Positions 33,500 through 44,444 of a stretch of DNA of 64,000 nt are shown here, piece after piece. The notes below the pieces were generated by a model. The model was given only the letters and a program-made list of their open reading frames with translations. It did not search any database and was not told where the DNA came from. The stretch covers positions 224,446,641 to 224,510,640 of the forward strand of contig CM040126.1 in assembly GCA_022559845.1 (NCBI GenBank), given 5' to 3'. The DNA is from Amorphophallus konjac. Taxonomy: Eukaryota > Streptophyta > Magnoliopsida > Alismatales > Araceae. The translations under genes were made by a program, and so were the position numbers. Numbering within the stretch: the first letter of the stretch is position 1; each line of letters begins with the position of its first letter.

Positions 33500-34094
33500 A
33501 GTGTGGTATCCTCTGGTCGGATAAGCTGTAACACCCAGCGGGTCAAGCTGTGAGTCAGCGGTTGGCAAAGCTATAATGCCCAGTTGTTCAAGCTGTTCGT
33601 CAGCGGATGTAGGCAAGCTGTGAAGCCCAGCCGTTAAGCTGTGTATCAGTGGTAGCCACACTCTAGTTGGAGTGTGGGGTGGACGTAGGTCTGCGGGTTG
33701 CAGACTGAACCACCTTAAAATTGCCTTGTGCACTGTGGTTTGATTGTCTCATATGCTCTCGCTAGATGTATGTTTAGGCCGATTAATTTGTTCTTCCAAT
33801 CTAGCGAGTGTTCCATTAGCATACCGCACGCTTGATATAGGTCTCGTGTGAGTTTCGTGAAGTATGTTCTTATTGTCAGTCTATTCTGCAGAGTTCTGAA
33901 ATTTTATTTGTCTGTAATCTTCTCGTCCTTCGTAGAGAGCATCTAGTTCGTGCTAATTACCTGCCCATATTGCTTCCGTGTCTTTGCCTTTCCACAAGTT
34001 TTAACTGGGCGTAATTAGTAGTTTTAATTGATTGAAATTTTTATAAGAGGGATTCATTCACCCCCCTCTGAATCCGGGCCTAGCTCACCTATCA
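33500..34094 (+). mobile_element. D 3' LTR, second part (R/U5)
   Basis: It resumes after F with AGTGTGG. It contains alternating AAGCTGT and CAGCGGT units (33525-33650), the module TGAACCACCTTAAAATT at 33706-33722 that is shared with A and C, and ends ACCTATCA at 34094. D's own target duplication would be ATGAC (34095-34099); the left copy is out of view. Confidence 0.82.
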
Positions 34095-34373
34095 ATGACT
34101 TTGAAAGAAACAGACAGGCAACTATCGCATTGATTATTGGAGTACACTGGCACCCTTACAACTGACGGAGGCGAGTGAAAGGATGTCCTGTAGTCTCTCA
34201 TTGACTATCCAATCCTTCGGTGGGACGTTGGCACATGTATGACGCTGAAACACATTGAGCGGCGAGAGGAGAAACCCCTGGGAAGGGAAAATTTGCTATC
34301 GCCCAGTCGGGCGTGACCACGGGCCGTTGTCAGGGACTCATATGCTCGATCAATCCCAAGATTTCAAGGTAGA
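34095..34373. other. Unassigned flank between D and I
   Basis: These 279 bp show no coding or repeat structure that I can name. It may be pre-insertion DNA of D or a cut-off part of I. Confidence 0.4.
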
Positions 34374-35879
34374 TGTAGCCCCTGGGGGCCTCCTCATGAT
34401 CGAGATGAAACTGAGAAGAATCAGAAATGTGAAATGGACTGTAGTAATTAGCAACAGACTTGGAGCACAAACATGCAGACAGAAAAGATAGCAGACGAGT
34501 GGGACTCAATCTTACTATTTCATTCGCCAGGTTGCAGAGAGTACAGAGGGATATCCACGAAAGAAAAAGAAAACTAAAAAAAAACAAGAAGAACACAAGG
34601 CGCTATTAGCCCCCTAGTCCCGGGGGCCTCAAGACCCACCTCCGTCTTCCACTCTGCTCCCTCGACTCTCTTTTCTCTCACTGCTCCAATGCTCTCTTTT
34701 TGCTTGCTCTCCCTGGGGCTCTCTTCAGGTGTCTTCGCCTTTTCATTCCAATCCCCCTCCAATACTGAGGGTAGATGGCCAATTTATAGACGGGAGAACA
34801 GAGCATCAGTGGCGGGATGGGACCGATGCCCGCCACCGACTGGCCGGCCCGCAACGCAAAGGTGCCACCGATTCATGCAGGAAGACTGCGCCACCGATTC
34901 CACCATGAGAAGAAGAAGCCATCGACTCATGTGCAAGGCTCCACCGATTCATTTAAAAGGAGGCCACTAATCCATTAAAAAGGTGCCACCGATTCAACCT
35001 TTTGCAAATTTAATTTATTTTATAACAAAAGGGGTGCCACCGACTCATCCCGTGGCATTTTTGTAATTTTTGTCATTTCACCTCGGAACTGGCCCAAATG
35101 GAAGCCTGACATCCGGTGAAACCTTGGATTTGATATAGTAGGCTCAGAGTGTAGATTTCATCATTTTCGGGCCCTGATTTGCAGTTTCCGGTGATTCTGG
35201 CGTGCCGAACGCGTACCGATTTTCTTGGGTTTTGTCCTGATTCGGCCTTTGGCACTATAATTCATGCGACCAATTCAACTTTGAATATATGTGGGATATC
35301 CTCATTGAGTGGACTACCCATGGAAGTATTTTCGTCCTGACTGGGCGTCCTTTCAGCAACTTACGGACCTTTTCCGGTGCCATGTGTACTCGAATCGGGT
35401 AACCCAGGTTTTCTCCTAATTTGGTGTTCAACACGTTGATTCGTGCCGCCAACTCCATACTGTGGACACATGGGGTGTCTTCATTAGGAGGGCCATCCCT
35501 CGAAGCATTTCTGCCCTGATCGGATGACTTTCTGGCCACTTACGGACCGTTCCGACATTCCGCGTGTGCTGAGCGGACTTCTCGGGTTTTCACTAATATC
35601 ACCCGCAGCACTTCAAATCATGCCCCCAGGCCTGATTCACGCATGTAGGAAGCGTCTTCATTGACTGGTCAACCACTCCAGATGTTCTCACCCCCATGGG
35701 ATAATTCTTCGGCCACTTACGGACCACTTCGGCATTCCGCATGTCTTGATCGGATCACTCGGGTTTTCCGCTGATAAAACCTTAGCTCCCTGTTTTGGGG
35801 GTCTAGGGGAACTCAGCCAGAGTTTATGACCTGCAAAACCAAAGGTCAAGAAAAATTAGAAATATTTTCAGTGTCAACA
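34374..35879 (-). mobile_element. Element I: 3' LTR of a gypsy-type element
   Basis: The minus strand starts TGTTGACACTG at 35879, directly after a purine tract, and would end GGGGCTACA at 34374. TGTTGACAC starts are common in plant gypsy LTRs. A TATA box (CTATAAATT, minus) lies at 34781-34790. The LTR also has several CCACCGATTCA repeats (34860-35050) and three copies of a 178-bp repeat. The right edge is well supported; the left edge is a best guess. Confidence 0.66.
35190..35800 (-). repeat. About 178-bp tandem repeat (3 copies) in LTR of I
   Basis: ACTTACGGACC recurs at 35359, 35538 and 35715. Each copy is preceded by a CATTGA- or CATTAGGAGG-like segment and followed by a CGGGTTTTC-like segment. 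Copies are diverged. Confidence 0.75.
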
Positions 35880-35896
35880 AATGCCCCCCACTCGCA
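35880..35896 (-). other. Polypurine tract of I
   Basis: The minus strand reads TGCGAGTGGGGGGCATT immediately before TGTTGACAC. Confidence 0.78.
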
Positions 35897-36510
35897 GGTG
35901 TCGCGAGTGAGAGACGAAAGAGTGGGGTCGGCAGGCGTAGCCCATAGCCCATAGCCCATTTGAAAATATCTTTTATCTTTCATTTATTATTACTATCCTT
36001 ATTTTTATTCATTACTATCATCATTTTCATTCATTTCATCTTTCTTTATTTATCATTGTTTTTATTCTATTTATTCTATTTATTTTATTATCATTTTTAT
36101 TTCATTTATTTCTCTATCATCGTCGTTTTTATTCTCACGCAAACATGCAGGTACTCATCACCAACAGGCATAGCATATATATAGCGTAGTTCCCCTCTAT
36201 CAGGAATAGGATAAGGACAATGCCCAAAATTCACCGCCGGAGTGTGGCTCACGAAGCACAACTAAGGGAGACGTGCATACATGAATGGAAACCGCGTAGG
36301 ATATATGCATAGCCTGAATCACAATCCGCACCCAAGACTATTCCTCCATAGAGTGAAAGTGCAATTATATGGGCGATGAAACCTAAACATAGGGACGGGT
36401 AGGCGTTCTAAGTAACACTAGAGGATTACTTTATCATCCACTCATGCATTTGAGGTTCTCAACTTTTGGTAGCTTCGCACATCCCCCTTGTTTATTCTTA
36501 ATTCGAATTT

Positions 36511-36870
36511 CACCGTTCGGCGTGAGTCTCCTCATGTGTCTCAATGGGGATTCCTGACTACTAAGATTCATCCCTTTATTCGTAATGTTATTATGGACTT
36601 CACCGTTCAGCGTGAGTCTCATCATGTGTCTCAATGGGGATTCCCGGCTACTAGGATTCATCCTTTTATTCATAGTGCTATTATGGACTTCATCGTTCGG
36701 CGTGAGTTTTCTTATGTGTCTCAATGGGGATTCCCGACTACTAGGATTCATCCTTTTATTCATAGTGCTATTGTGGACTTCACCGTTCAGCGCAAGTTTC
36801 CTCATGTGTGTCAGTGGGGATTTTCGACTAATAGGATTTGCCCTTTTATTCATATATTTTTCTTTTTTTA
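36511..36870 (-). repeat. 90-bp tandem repeat, four copies
   Basis: Units start at 36511, 36601, 36691 and 36781 (CAYCGTTCRG). Because the unit length is a multiple of three, frames stay open on both strands. The fourth unit is more diverged and cut short near 36865. Confidence 0.93.
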
Positions 36871-37254
36871 AAGGGGGTAGGTAGCTTTTTCCTTACGATT
36901 ATCCTTCATGCGAGTGCAGAGATTCTAAGCTTCCATGAAGTGTTAGGAATAATTTATGACGTCTCTATGGCTAGGGGCCACTACTCATATCGTGTGCGAA
37001 GTGTGGGAGTTTCGTCTAGGGTGTATCATACGAGTTGTGCTAGCAACATAGCCATGACTCTTCCCCTGGCCGTATGCATTCACCGAGAATTGGCTCTTCA
37101 TCTCTTAGTATATGCCGGGGTGCACACAGACACAGAATCTGGACAGCATTATTTAGCAAGGAAGCAAGCGGTCTTAGAACTTTGAAGGAAGTGTATTAAT
37201 GCTATATTACCGGTAAACATGCATGCGAAATAAGCAAGCAAGCAAGCCATGTTA

Positions 37255-37395
37255 TGCTCATTTTTTCTTTTTTTTTCCTTCTTTTTTTACTTTACTTTTT
37301 TTTACTTTTCTTTTTTTCTCTCTTTTTTCTCTCTCTTTTTTTTCTTTTTCTTTCTTTTTTCCCTCTTCTTTTTTTCCTTTTTTTTTCTATATATG
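37255..37395. repeat. Pyrimidine-rich (T/C) tract
   Basis: About 140 bp are almost pure T with scattered C. It is simple sequence with no gene. Confidence 0.9.
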
Positions 37396-37589
37396 GGGCT
37401 TAATAGGCACACCCGCAGGTCAACAGCTTGAGAGGTAGGTGGTTGATGCCACGGCAATGGAGCGAAGGTGTCATATGTTGTTGTGAATCCTCGGAGGGAT
37501 CAAAGGTTGGTATGAAACCAAAGGAGGGGTCTTTTTGTTCATGGGTTTGGATGGTGGTTCCGGGCCAATAGTAAGGTGGTGGTCAGCCT

Positions 37590-39195
37590 CAACTGAAGGT
37601 CGTGACGGTAAAAGACTTGGCTTGGCCATAAAGTCGTAATGCCAAGGTAGGAAGGTCTTTTTGTTCATTGGGTTGGAAGGTAGTTTCCGGGCCAATGATA
37701 AGATGACTGTCGGCTTAGACAGGAGGTCATGACGCTGAATGACTTTGCTTAGGCCTAAGGCCATGACACCAAGAGAGAGCATTCTCCGGCTTAGGCAAGG
37801 AGCCATGACGCCGGACCACTTGGCCTAGACGGAAGGTCATGATGCCAAGGGAGAAATATTTACTAGCTTAGGCACATAGCCATGATGCTAGACAACTTGG
37901 CCTAGACGGTGTGTCATGTTGCCAGGGCAGAATATTCACCGGCTTAGGTGGAAAGCCATGACGTCAGATATCTTGGCTTAGGTGGAAAGCCATGACGCCA
38001 AGATATACCATTTACCGGCTTAGGCGGAAGGCCATGACACCGGAAAAAGATGTTTTAATGACTTAGATGTAAAGTCATGACGCCGTGCAACTTGGCTTAG
38101 GCGGAAGGCCATGACGCCAAGATATGATATTTACCGGCTTAGGCGGAAGGAGCCTTGACGCCGGACAGCTTGGCTTAGGCAGAAAGCCATGACGCCAAGA
38201 TATAATATTTACCGGCTTAGGCAGAAGGAGGCATGACGTCGGATAGCTTGGCTTAGGCGGAAAGCCATGACGCCAAGATATAATATTTACCGGCTTAGGT
38301 GGAAGGAGCCATGACGCCGAAAAGATATTTAACGGCTTAGACGTAAAGTCATGATGCCGTACAACTTGGCTTAGGCAGAAGACCATGATGCCAAGATATA
38401 ATATTTACCGGCTTAGGCAGAAGGAGCCTTGACGCCGGACAGCTTAGCTTAGGCAGAAAGCCATGACGCCAAGATATAATATTTATCGGCTTAGGCAGAA
38501 GGAGACATGACGCCGGATAGCTTGGCTTAGGCGGAAAGCCATGACGCCAAGATATACTATTTATCGGCTTAGGAGGAAGGAGCCATGATGTCGGACAAAG
38601 ATATTTAACAGCTTAGACATAAAGTCATGACGCCGTATAACTTGGCTTAGGCAGAAGGCATGATGCCAAGATATAATATTTACTGGCTTAGGCAAGAAGC
38701 CATGACGCCGGACAAGGATATTTAACGGCTTAGACATAAAGTCATGACGTCGTACAACTTGGCTTAGGCGGAAGGCCATGACTCCAAGATAGAATATTTA
38801 TCGACTTAGGTGAGAAGCCATGACGCCGGACAAGGATATTCAACGGCTTAGACATAAAGTCATGACGCCACATAGCTTGGCTTAGGCAGAAGGTCATGAC
38901 GCCAAGATATAATATTTACCGGCTTAGGCGAGATGCCATGATGCCGGACAGGGATATTTAATGGGCTTAGACATAAAGTCATGACGCTGTACAGCTTGGC
39001 TTAGGCGGAAGGACATGACGCCAAGATAGAATATTCACCGGCTTAGGCAGAAGGAGCCATGATGACGGACAAAGATATTTAACAGCTTAGATATAAAGTC
39101 ATGACGTCGCACAGCTTGGCTTAGGCGGAAGGCCATGACGCCAAGATATAATATTTATCGGCTTAGGCGAGAAGCCATGAAGCCGGACAAGGATA
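37590..39195 (-). repeat. Minisatellite GGCTTAGGCGGAAGGCCATGACGCC
   Basis: Some 40 half-units of 38-42 bp have the pattern CTTAGGCGGAAGGCCATGAC plus GCC, alternating between CTTGGCTTAGG and CCGGCTTAGG types, so the true unit is about 77-80 bp (for example 38093, 38169, 38248). A third type with GACATAAAGTCATGACG marks a higher-order period. The core has internal dyad symmetry (GGC...GCC). Confidence 0.9.
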
Positions 39196-39905
39196 TTTTT
39201 GTTAATTTACGTGCCAGCCTAGACGAAAGGTCATGATGCTGGCGGTAGAAGGGTTCTTTTATTCTCTAACTGGATGGAAGGGGCAGAGCCACAGGTAAAA
39301 GGGGTCTTTTTGTTCCTGGCCGGGCGAGAGGCCCAAGCCGAAGATGAAGGGGTCTTTTTGTTGACTGGCTAGACGAAAGGTCTAAGCCAAAGGTGAAAGG
39401 GTCTTTTGGTTCTATGGTCAGACGGAAGGTCCCAGCCAAAGGTGAAAGGGTCTTTTTGTTGTCTAGCTAGACAAGAAGTTCGAGCCAAAAGTAAAAGGAT
39501 CTTTTTGTTCTCTTAACTGGATGGAAGGGAATAGCCAAAGGTAAAACAATCTTTTTGTTCTATGGTCAGACGGGAGGTCCGAGCCAAAGGTAAAAGGGTC
39601 TTTTTATTGTCTGGCTAGACGAACGGTCCGAGCCAGAGGTAGAAGAAAGGTCTTTTTTATTATCTGGTTAGGCGAAAGGTCTGAGCCAGAGGTAGACGGG
39701 TCTTTTGTTGTCTGGCTAGATGAAAGGTCCGAGCCAGAGGTAGAAGGATTTTTTTTTTTGTTCTATGGTCAGACGGAAGGTCCGAGCCAAAGGTGAAAGG
39801 GTCTTTTTGTTAACTAGCTGGACAAAAGGTCTGAGCCAAAGGCAGAAGAAGGGTCTTTTTGTTCTCTGACCGGACGGAAGGTCCGAACCAAAGGTGAAAT
39901 ATGGA
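39196..39905 (-). repeat. Second minisatellite, TCTGGCTAGACGAAAGGTCCGAGCC type
   Basis: About 12 units of 55-65 bp have the pattern GGTCAGACGGAAGGTCCGAG, CCAAAGGT and GGGTCTTTTTGTT. The GACGGAAGGTC core is related to the GGCGGAAGGCC core of the neighbouring array, so the two probably share an ancestor. Confidence 0.87.
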
Positions 39906-40689
39906 CGTTGACCTAACGGGGAGTCGTGTTAGGTCCCATGGAGTGTAATCGGATCTAGAAGGGGGGTTGAATAGATCCTATTAATAACTTTGGGCTATTT
40001 AAATCTTGACTCCTAAAAACATAGACCACTCTTATAAGGTAAATGAATCACATAAGCACACAGTGCAGCGGAATAGATAGGAATGGATCAAGTAATAACG
40101 TTAAACCCAATGCCCAGTTCAGACAGGTCGACACTCCCAGCGGGCAGGTCAACACTTCTTCAGCAGGATCCAACTAAGAGATGAGTGGGGGTCTGCTCTT
40201 CAGGGCAATGAGGTCAACACCTCTAACAGATCAGGGCAACACAGGTCGACTCTTTATTGAAGAGAGGTCGACACTTCTTTAAACACATTTGTGATCTTTA
40301 AGAGGTATAAGCCTTGGAGTGAAGGGATCATGAAGCACAACACTAGAACATGAGATGGCTTGCAACAAGCATGAGTGTGTGTATGCTATGTTGATCACTC
40401 AGAGTGCATATGTGAGTGAATGTAGTGGTGATCAACCAAGGTGTATGCGAGTCTAAGTAAGGGAATCTCTTAGCAAGACTTTTACCTTGACGCCTGTATG
40501 CAAGGTTGCAGCAAGCCGCCCAAATGATGTAGTCAAACTGCTAAGGCCAATTAAAGCACAGATGAAACAGAAGGCGCAAATAAGAGTGCTTGAGTGTGCA
40601 AATGAGATAACCAATATTAGGAGCACACGAACCTGTGAAATAGGGATAGAGGATATGGAACAAACTCACAATGTATACAACCCACAACA

Positions 40690-40770
40690 CAAGGATTTTA
40701 AGGTGGTTCGGTTGTTAGCCCACAACCTACGTCCACCCCTCACCAAACTCGGTGAGGCTTTCCAGCTGAC
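40690..40770 (-). promoter_or_regulatory. Conserved U5 module in C (AACCACCTTAAAA plus hairpin)
   Basis: The plus strand reads GATTTTAAGGTGGTTCGG, then ACCTACGTCCACCCC, then CTCACC...GGTGAG. The same order occurs in A (44694-44760 and 53515-53575) and, in the other orientation, in D (33680-33722). Conservation while the rest diverges suggests a function in RNA end formation or packaging. Confidence 0.6.
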
Positions 40771-41287
40771 ACACAGCTTGATCCGCTGAGCAACACAGCT
40801 TGCTTACACAGCTGAGCAGCACATCTTGCTTTCTGCTGACTAACAGCTTGAACCACCCAGAGGATCTGATCCTCTCTTCCTCTGAAACCACAGAGGGAAC
40901 CCGGTCCCTAAACAGGGGATCAGAGAAGCTAGATGTATTGGTGATAGAAGAACCGTACCAAATAGAAACTGAATACTGCAAGTGCAGTGGAGAATCAATA
41001 GAGACAATGTAGACACCAGCTGAAGGAATGGATCAAGACATCAGAACTGGTGAGTGCAGCTACAAGATTGGATCCAAGGATCCTTTTCTTCAAGCACCGG
41101 TAGGCTGCAAGATTTTTATTCTCTCTCAAGGCTGCTCTCTCTTCTTCTTCTTCTCTCACAGCACTGGAGTAAGTCCAATAGGTGTTGGGGCTGCTCTCAC
41201 GCTACATAGGAATATTCTTCGTAGATTGGTCTAGGGCGTGGCACTTTGTGGACGGCAGCAGCAGCTACTTCTTTAGTTGAGGAAGCT

Positions 41288-41300
41288 TGGTATAAATAAG
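41288..41300 (-). promoter_or_regulatory. Possible TATA-like box of C
   Basis: The minus strand reads TTATTTATACC, placed as in related LTRs between the U3 arrays and the U5 module. It is a weaker match than in A, D or E. Confidence 0.35.
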
Positions 41301-41994
41301 AAGACCAGTTGAGAAAGCATGGGAATATTGCACGCCAAGAAGTCTTCCTTTGGACCAGTGGATCAACGAAGTATTCCCTCCAAAGCTTCCTTGAAGCGTG
41401 CGCCAGAAGGTGAGAGCTAGAACGTCTTCTAGAGCGAATGCCATGTGTGATGGTGATAATCAATAAGAGGAAGGTGACCATGTCCAATAACATTTAATGC
41501 GCTACTTGTTGTAATCTTCCTATTGGCTGGTCGCAGCTTTAAGTACAAGGATAGGTACGATGGCAGACAGTGTGAAGGAGCAGACCAGATCTCCCTTTAG
41601 ACAACATCAGATATTTACAATAACTCTCCCTCAGATATGCAGTCTTATCATTCTGCTCAAATGTACTCTCCTACGTACAATGGCTGGTTGGACAGCCCAT
41701 TGGTCGACAACAAGATGGTGGCAGACTGCGGAGTGTCCTATTTCCAGTAGCAGATAGTATGGACAGGTAGACAGTGAAGACTTACATCGCGGCAGACAAA
41801 AGTGGATCTTCCAGTTGGATTTCTGACAAAACCATCTCCAAAAGGTAGACAAATGAGTGATAAGATGGTAGAGCATGGATCAGACCTCGGGACATGGTCC
41901 AGACCCCAAAATCATTATTTTTAATGATTTGCGGTTCCTTTTTCTCTCTCTGGATGGCCCACTTATCTGACAGTTTATTGGCTTGAGGATTTCT

Positions 41995-42385
41995 GGAAGA
42001 ACAAGGGTGTCGACCTCCTGTATGAAAAGAGTCGACACATCTTAGTAGAATAGCCAATAGAGCACTTCCTGGAAGAACAAGGGTGTCGACCTCCTGCATG
42101 AAAAGAGTCGACACATCTTAGTAGGATATCCAATAGAGCACTTCCTGGAAGTACAAGGGTGTCGACCTCCTGCGAGGTAAGTGTCAACACAACATAGTGA
42201 GACGGCCCTCAACGTTCTTTGGAGAATCCAAGGTGTCGACCTCTTGTTGGAAAAGTGTCGACGCTTTTATGTGAGATAGCCCTGATGACGCTTTCAGGAA
42301 GAGCAAAGGTGTCGACCTCCAGGGAGAGGCAGGTTGACACATTCCTTTGACCTTTCTTTGAATAGAAGGCACTTAGGAATTGTAT
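41995..42385 (-). repeat. 76-bp tandem repeat with GTGTCGACCTCC
   Basis: GTGTCGAC recurs at 42007, 42083, 42159, 42233 and 42309. Each unit has a second GTCGACAC half about 25 bp later, giving inverted GTGTCGAC/GTCGACAC pairs. It lies in U3 of C, next to the GCACGGACCTT array. Confidence 0.9.
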
Positions 42386-42930
42386 GCACGGACCTTGATT
42401 GAAGTATGCTCAAATCTTGATGTTTGGACCTTTAGCAGTTTGCACGGACCTTGTCTTGTCAGAAGGTGAATATACACAGACCTTACTTGTTTAAAGGAAG
42501 CATTACACAGACCTTCATCAACGTGCTTAGACTCTGTCTTCATATGTGCACGAACCTTCTAGTAACGTGCACAAACTTTGTGCGTTGCTTAGCCAGAGGT
42601 TGCACCGACCGTAGTGTTGCACTGACTGCACCGACCTTATCCTTACGCCAGCTTAATGTGCACTGACCTTTGCTGCGTTGAGAGGCAAACAAGCACCGAC
42701 CTTACTGATGACTAAGTCACAAACATGCACAGACTTTACTATGTTGACCTGTGTTGACCATTTGTGTGCTTCGACCTTGACATCAATGTAGCATCAACTT
42801 TCCTTTATTGAGGAATGGCTGTGGTGTCGACACTTCTGTAGCAGGTGTCGACACTTCTCTTGTAACACCTTCTTTCTTCAGCATGTGCACCAACTTCAGC
42901 AGCAGCACTGACCTGACTGCATAGATTTCT
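42375..42930 (-). repeat. U3 array of GCACCGACCTT-like repeats (C)
   Basis: About 15 copies have variants GCACGGACC, GCACAGACC, GCACCGACC and GCACTGACC, spaced 25-45 bp apart. At least three keep exact ACCGAC. It is homologous in layout to arrays in A and D. Confidence 0.82.
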
Positions 42931-43206
42931 GTGAAATCATGATTCTACCTTGATTCTTGTGCAACCTAATGCCTCAATCTTTGTTCCTTACTTGATTTCT
43001 TTCTATCTTTGCAGACACACTTTGTTGCCGGTGTGGGCTTGACCTGAAATGCATGAGTGTTTGTCGCTATAAAATACAGGTCAAACTATATTAATGAATC
43101 ATAGTCTGACATCATCGAAACAAAAGAATGTTATACACAAGCCCAACATACATAGTCAGACATCATCAAAATAATAGAGTTACACATGTTATACACATGC
43201 CCAACA

Positions 43207-43220
43207 TTCTCCTCCTTTTT
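43207..43220 (-). other. Polypurine tract of C
   Basis: The minus strand reads AAAAAGGAGGAGAA just before TGTTGGGC, with GTTGCCATCATC upstream as in A and D. Confidence 0.82.
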
Positions 43221-44444
43221 GATGATGGCAACTATGAACTATGAGTCATTATGATGTCTAGCTTTGAGTCATTATTACTATATTGAAAGTCAAGAATTAA
43301 GAGGATGTAGTCGTGAATAAAAGCACAATGACCTTCAGTGATTTTCTCTCCAGATAATTTTCTCCATGTAATTTTCTCCCCACATATACTTATGCAAGTG
43401 TTCAAGACTCTCTTCCTTATACATTCCTTTAATGACACATACAATTCTCTCCCCCTTTGGCATCATCAAAATATCACACTAGAGAGAATATATGGCATAA
43501 GTAGGAAGGTAGGAGTGAAGGAAATTGCAGCACACCAATTGTTAGAAATTATTAGCACATGATGTATAGTGTAAAAGAGATTAGATACCTTGAGGGAGCA
43601 ACTTAAAGTGCAGCAACCTGAGATACCTTTCTGAAAGTGCATGAATCTCTCCTCCTTTTGTAGGCAAATTGTGGGCAGGTATGATCACAAGCAGTGCAGT
43701 CATTTTTCTATAATTTCAGAAAATGATATGGAAATACATGCCAATGGATGTACACTTATTAAAGTTAGCAAGATAACCATTGTGAACAACCAATCTTGGA
43801 AAGTTAGTTTTTAGGACTGATACCAATGAATGATATGGATTTATCGAACATGGTCAATTTGTTAGAATCAATGGTATTGTCCGTTGGCTTGGCAAAGATA
43901 GTTGTAATTTGCAAGGCATGGTTGCAGCAGTATGATGCAATATAGCAGCCAAAGAACACATTTTTGATTTTACATTTTTTTCAAGATTTTTAGTGGTTTT
44001 CTATTTTTCATACTTTTGTGGTTTTCTATGCAATGCATGGGAATGCAGAATGCAAGATATGTGTGTACGAAGTTGAAGAATGCAATCCACCCAATTGCAT
44101 GAAAAACTGAAACCAGTTGAATTGTAACCATAATGCCAATGATGCTAGAACTTATGTCAAATGCCCATGGATGATGATTCCAATTGTTATGTCCAAGGGA
44201 TGATTATAAAGTTATACACATGCAACAATGCTAGCAATAATTGATGCAAATATGTCTCATGCAAGGCAAACACCAAGTTGCATCAAGATGTGATGTTTCA
44301 AGAAGGAATGGCATGCTCTTGACATTAATTGATAGGAATGTAATGATATCCAATGTTAGAAGTCATCAAAGAGCATTGATACCATTTGTCTAGAGAGGGC
44401 AAAGATCAAGATATATAGAAAGATAGCTTCTTTTTATAGAAGAT
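43221..44444 (-). other. 3' non-coding interior of C (left of A)
   Basis: This AT-rich sequence has an additional CCCCCTTTGGCATCATCAAA tract (about 43451), as in A. No coding motif is seen. Confidence 0.6.

Larger units (their letters stand above)
2240..34094 (+). mobile_element. Element D: non-autonomous Sirevirus-like copia element (3' part), holding F, G and H
   Basis: On the plus strand the order is a gag fragment with two zinc knuckles (2251-2636), a long non-coding 3' region, a polypurine tract (4942-4955), and a 3' LTR beginning TGTTGTGTCC at 4956. The LTR is split by F (7042-33494, TSD GTAGA) and ends in CTATCA at 34094. Without the insertion the LTR is about 2.7 kb. No protease, integrase, reverse transcriptase or RNase H lies between gag and the 3' LTR, so the element is a deletion derivative or a non-autonomous lineage. 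The left end is hidden by E and the window edge. Similarity of its 3' region to that of A places it in the same family group. Confidence 0.82.
35897..39938 (-). mobile_element. Interior of I: non-coding, minisatellite-filled
   Basis: Four kilobases upstream of the 3' LTR hold an AT-rich stretch (35950-36180), a 90-bp tandem repeat, a pyrimidine tract (37255-37395) and two long minisatellites. No gag or pol motif is visible. Element C ends the visible part at 39938, with TCCCA as its possible target duplication. Confidence 0.62.

Noticed and set aside
34095..34373. Host gene fragment between D and I
   Set aside because: No frame, splice pattern or protein resemblance could be supported.
37249..37438. 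Phe-rich membrane-like frame
   Set aside because: Simple T/C tract read as protein.
38075..38779. Minus-strand frames with repeated ISWRHG and PKPSC units
   Set aside because: They arise from the 78-bp minisatellite; the frame changes between units and no domain is known.
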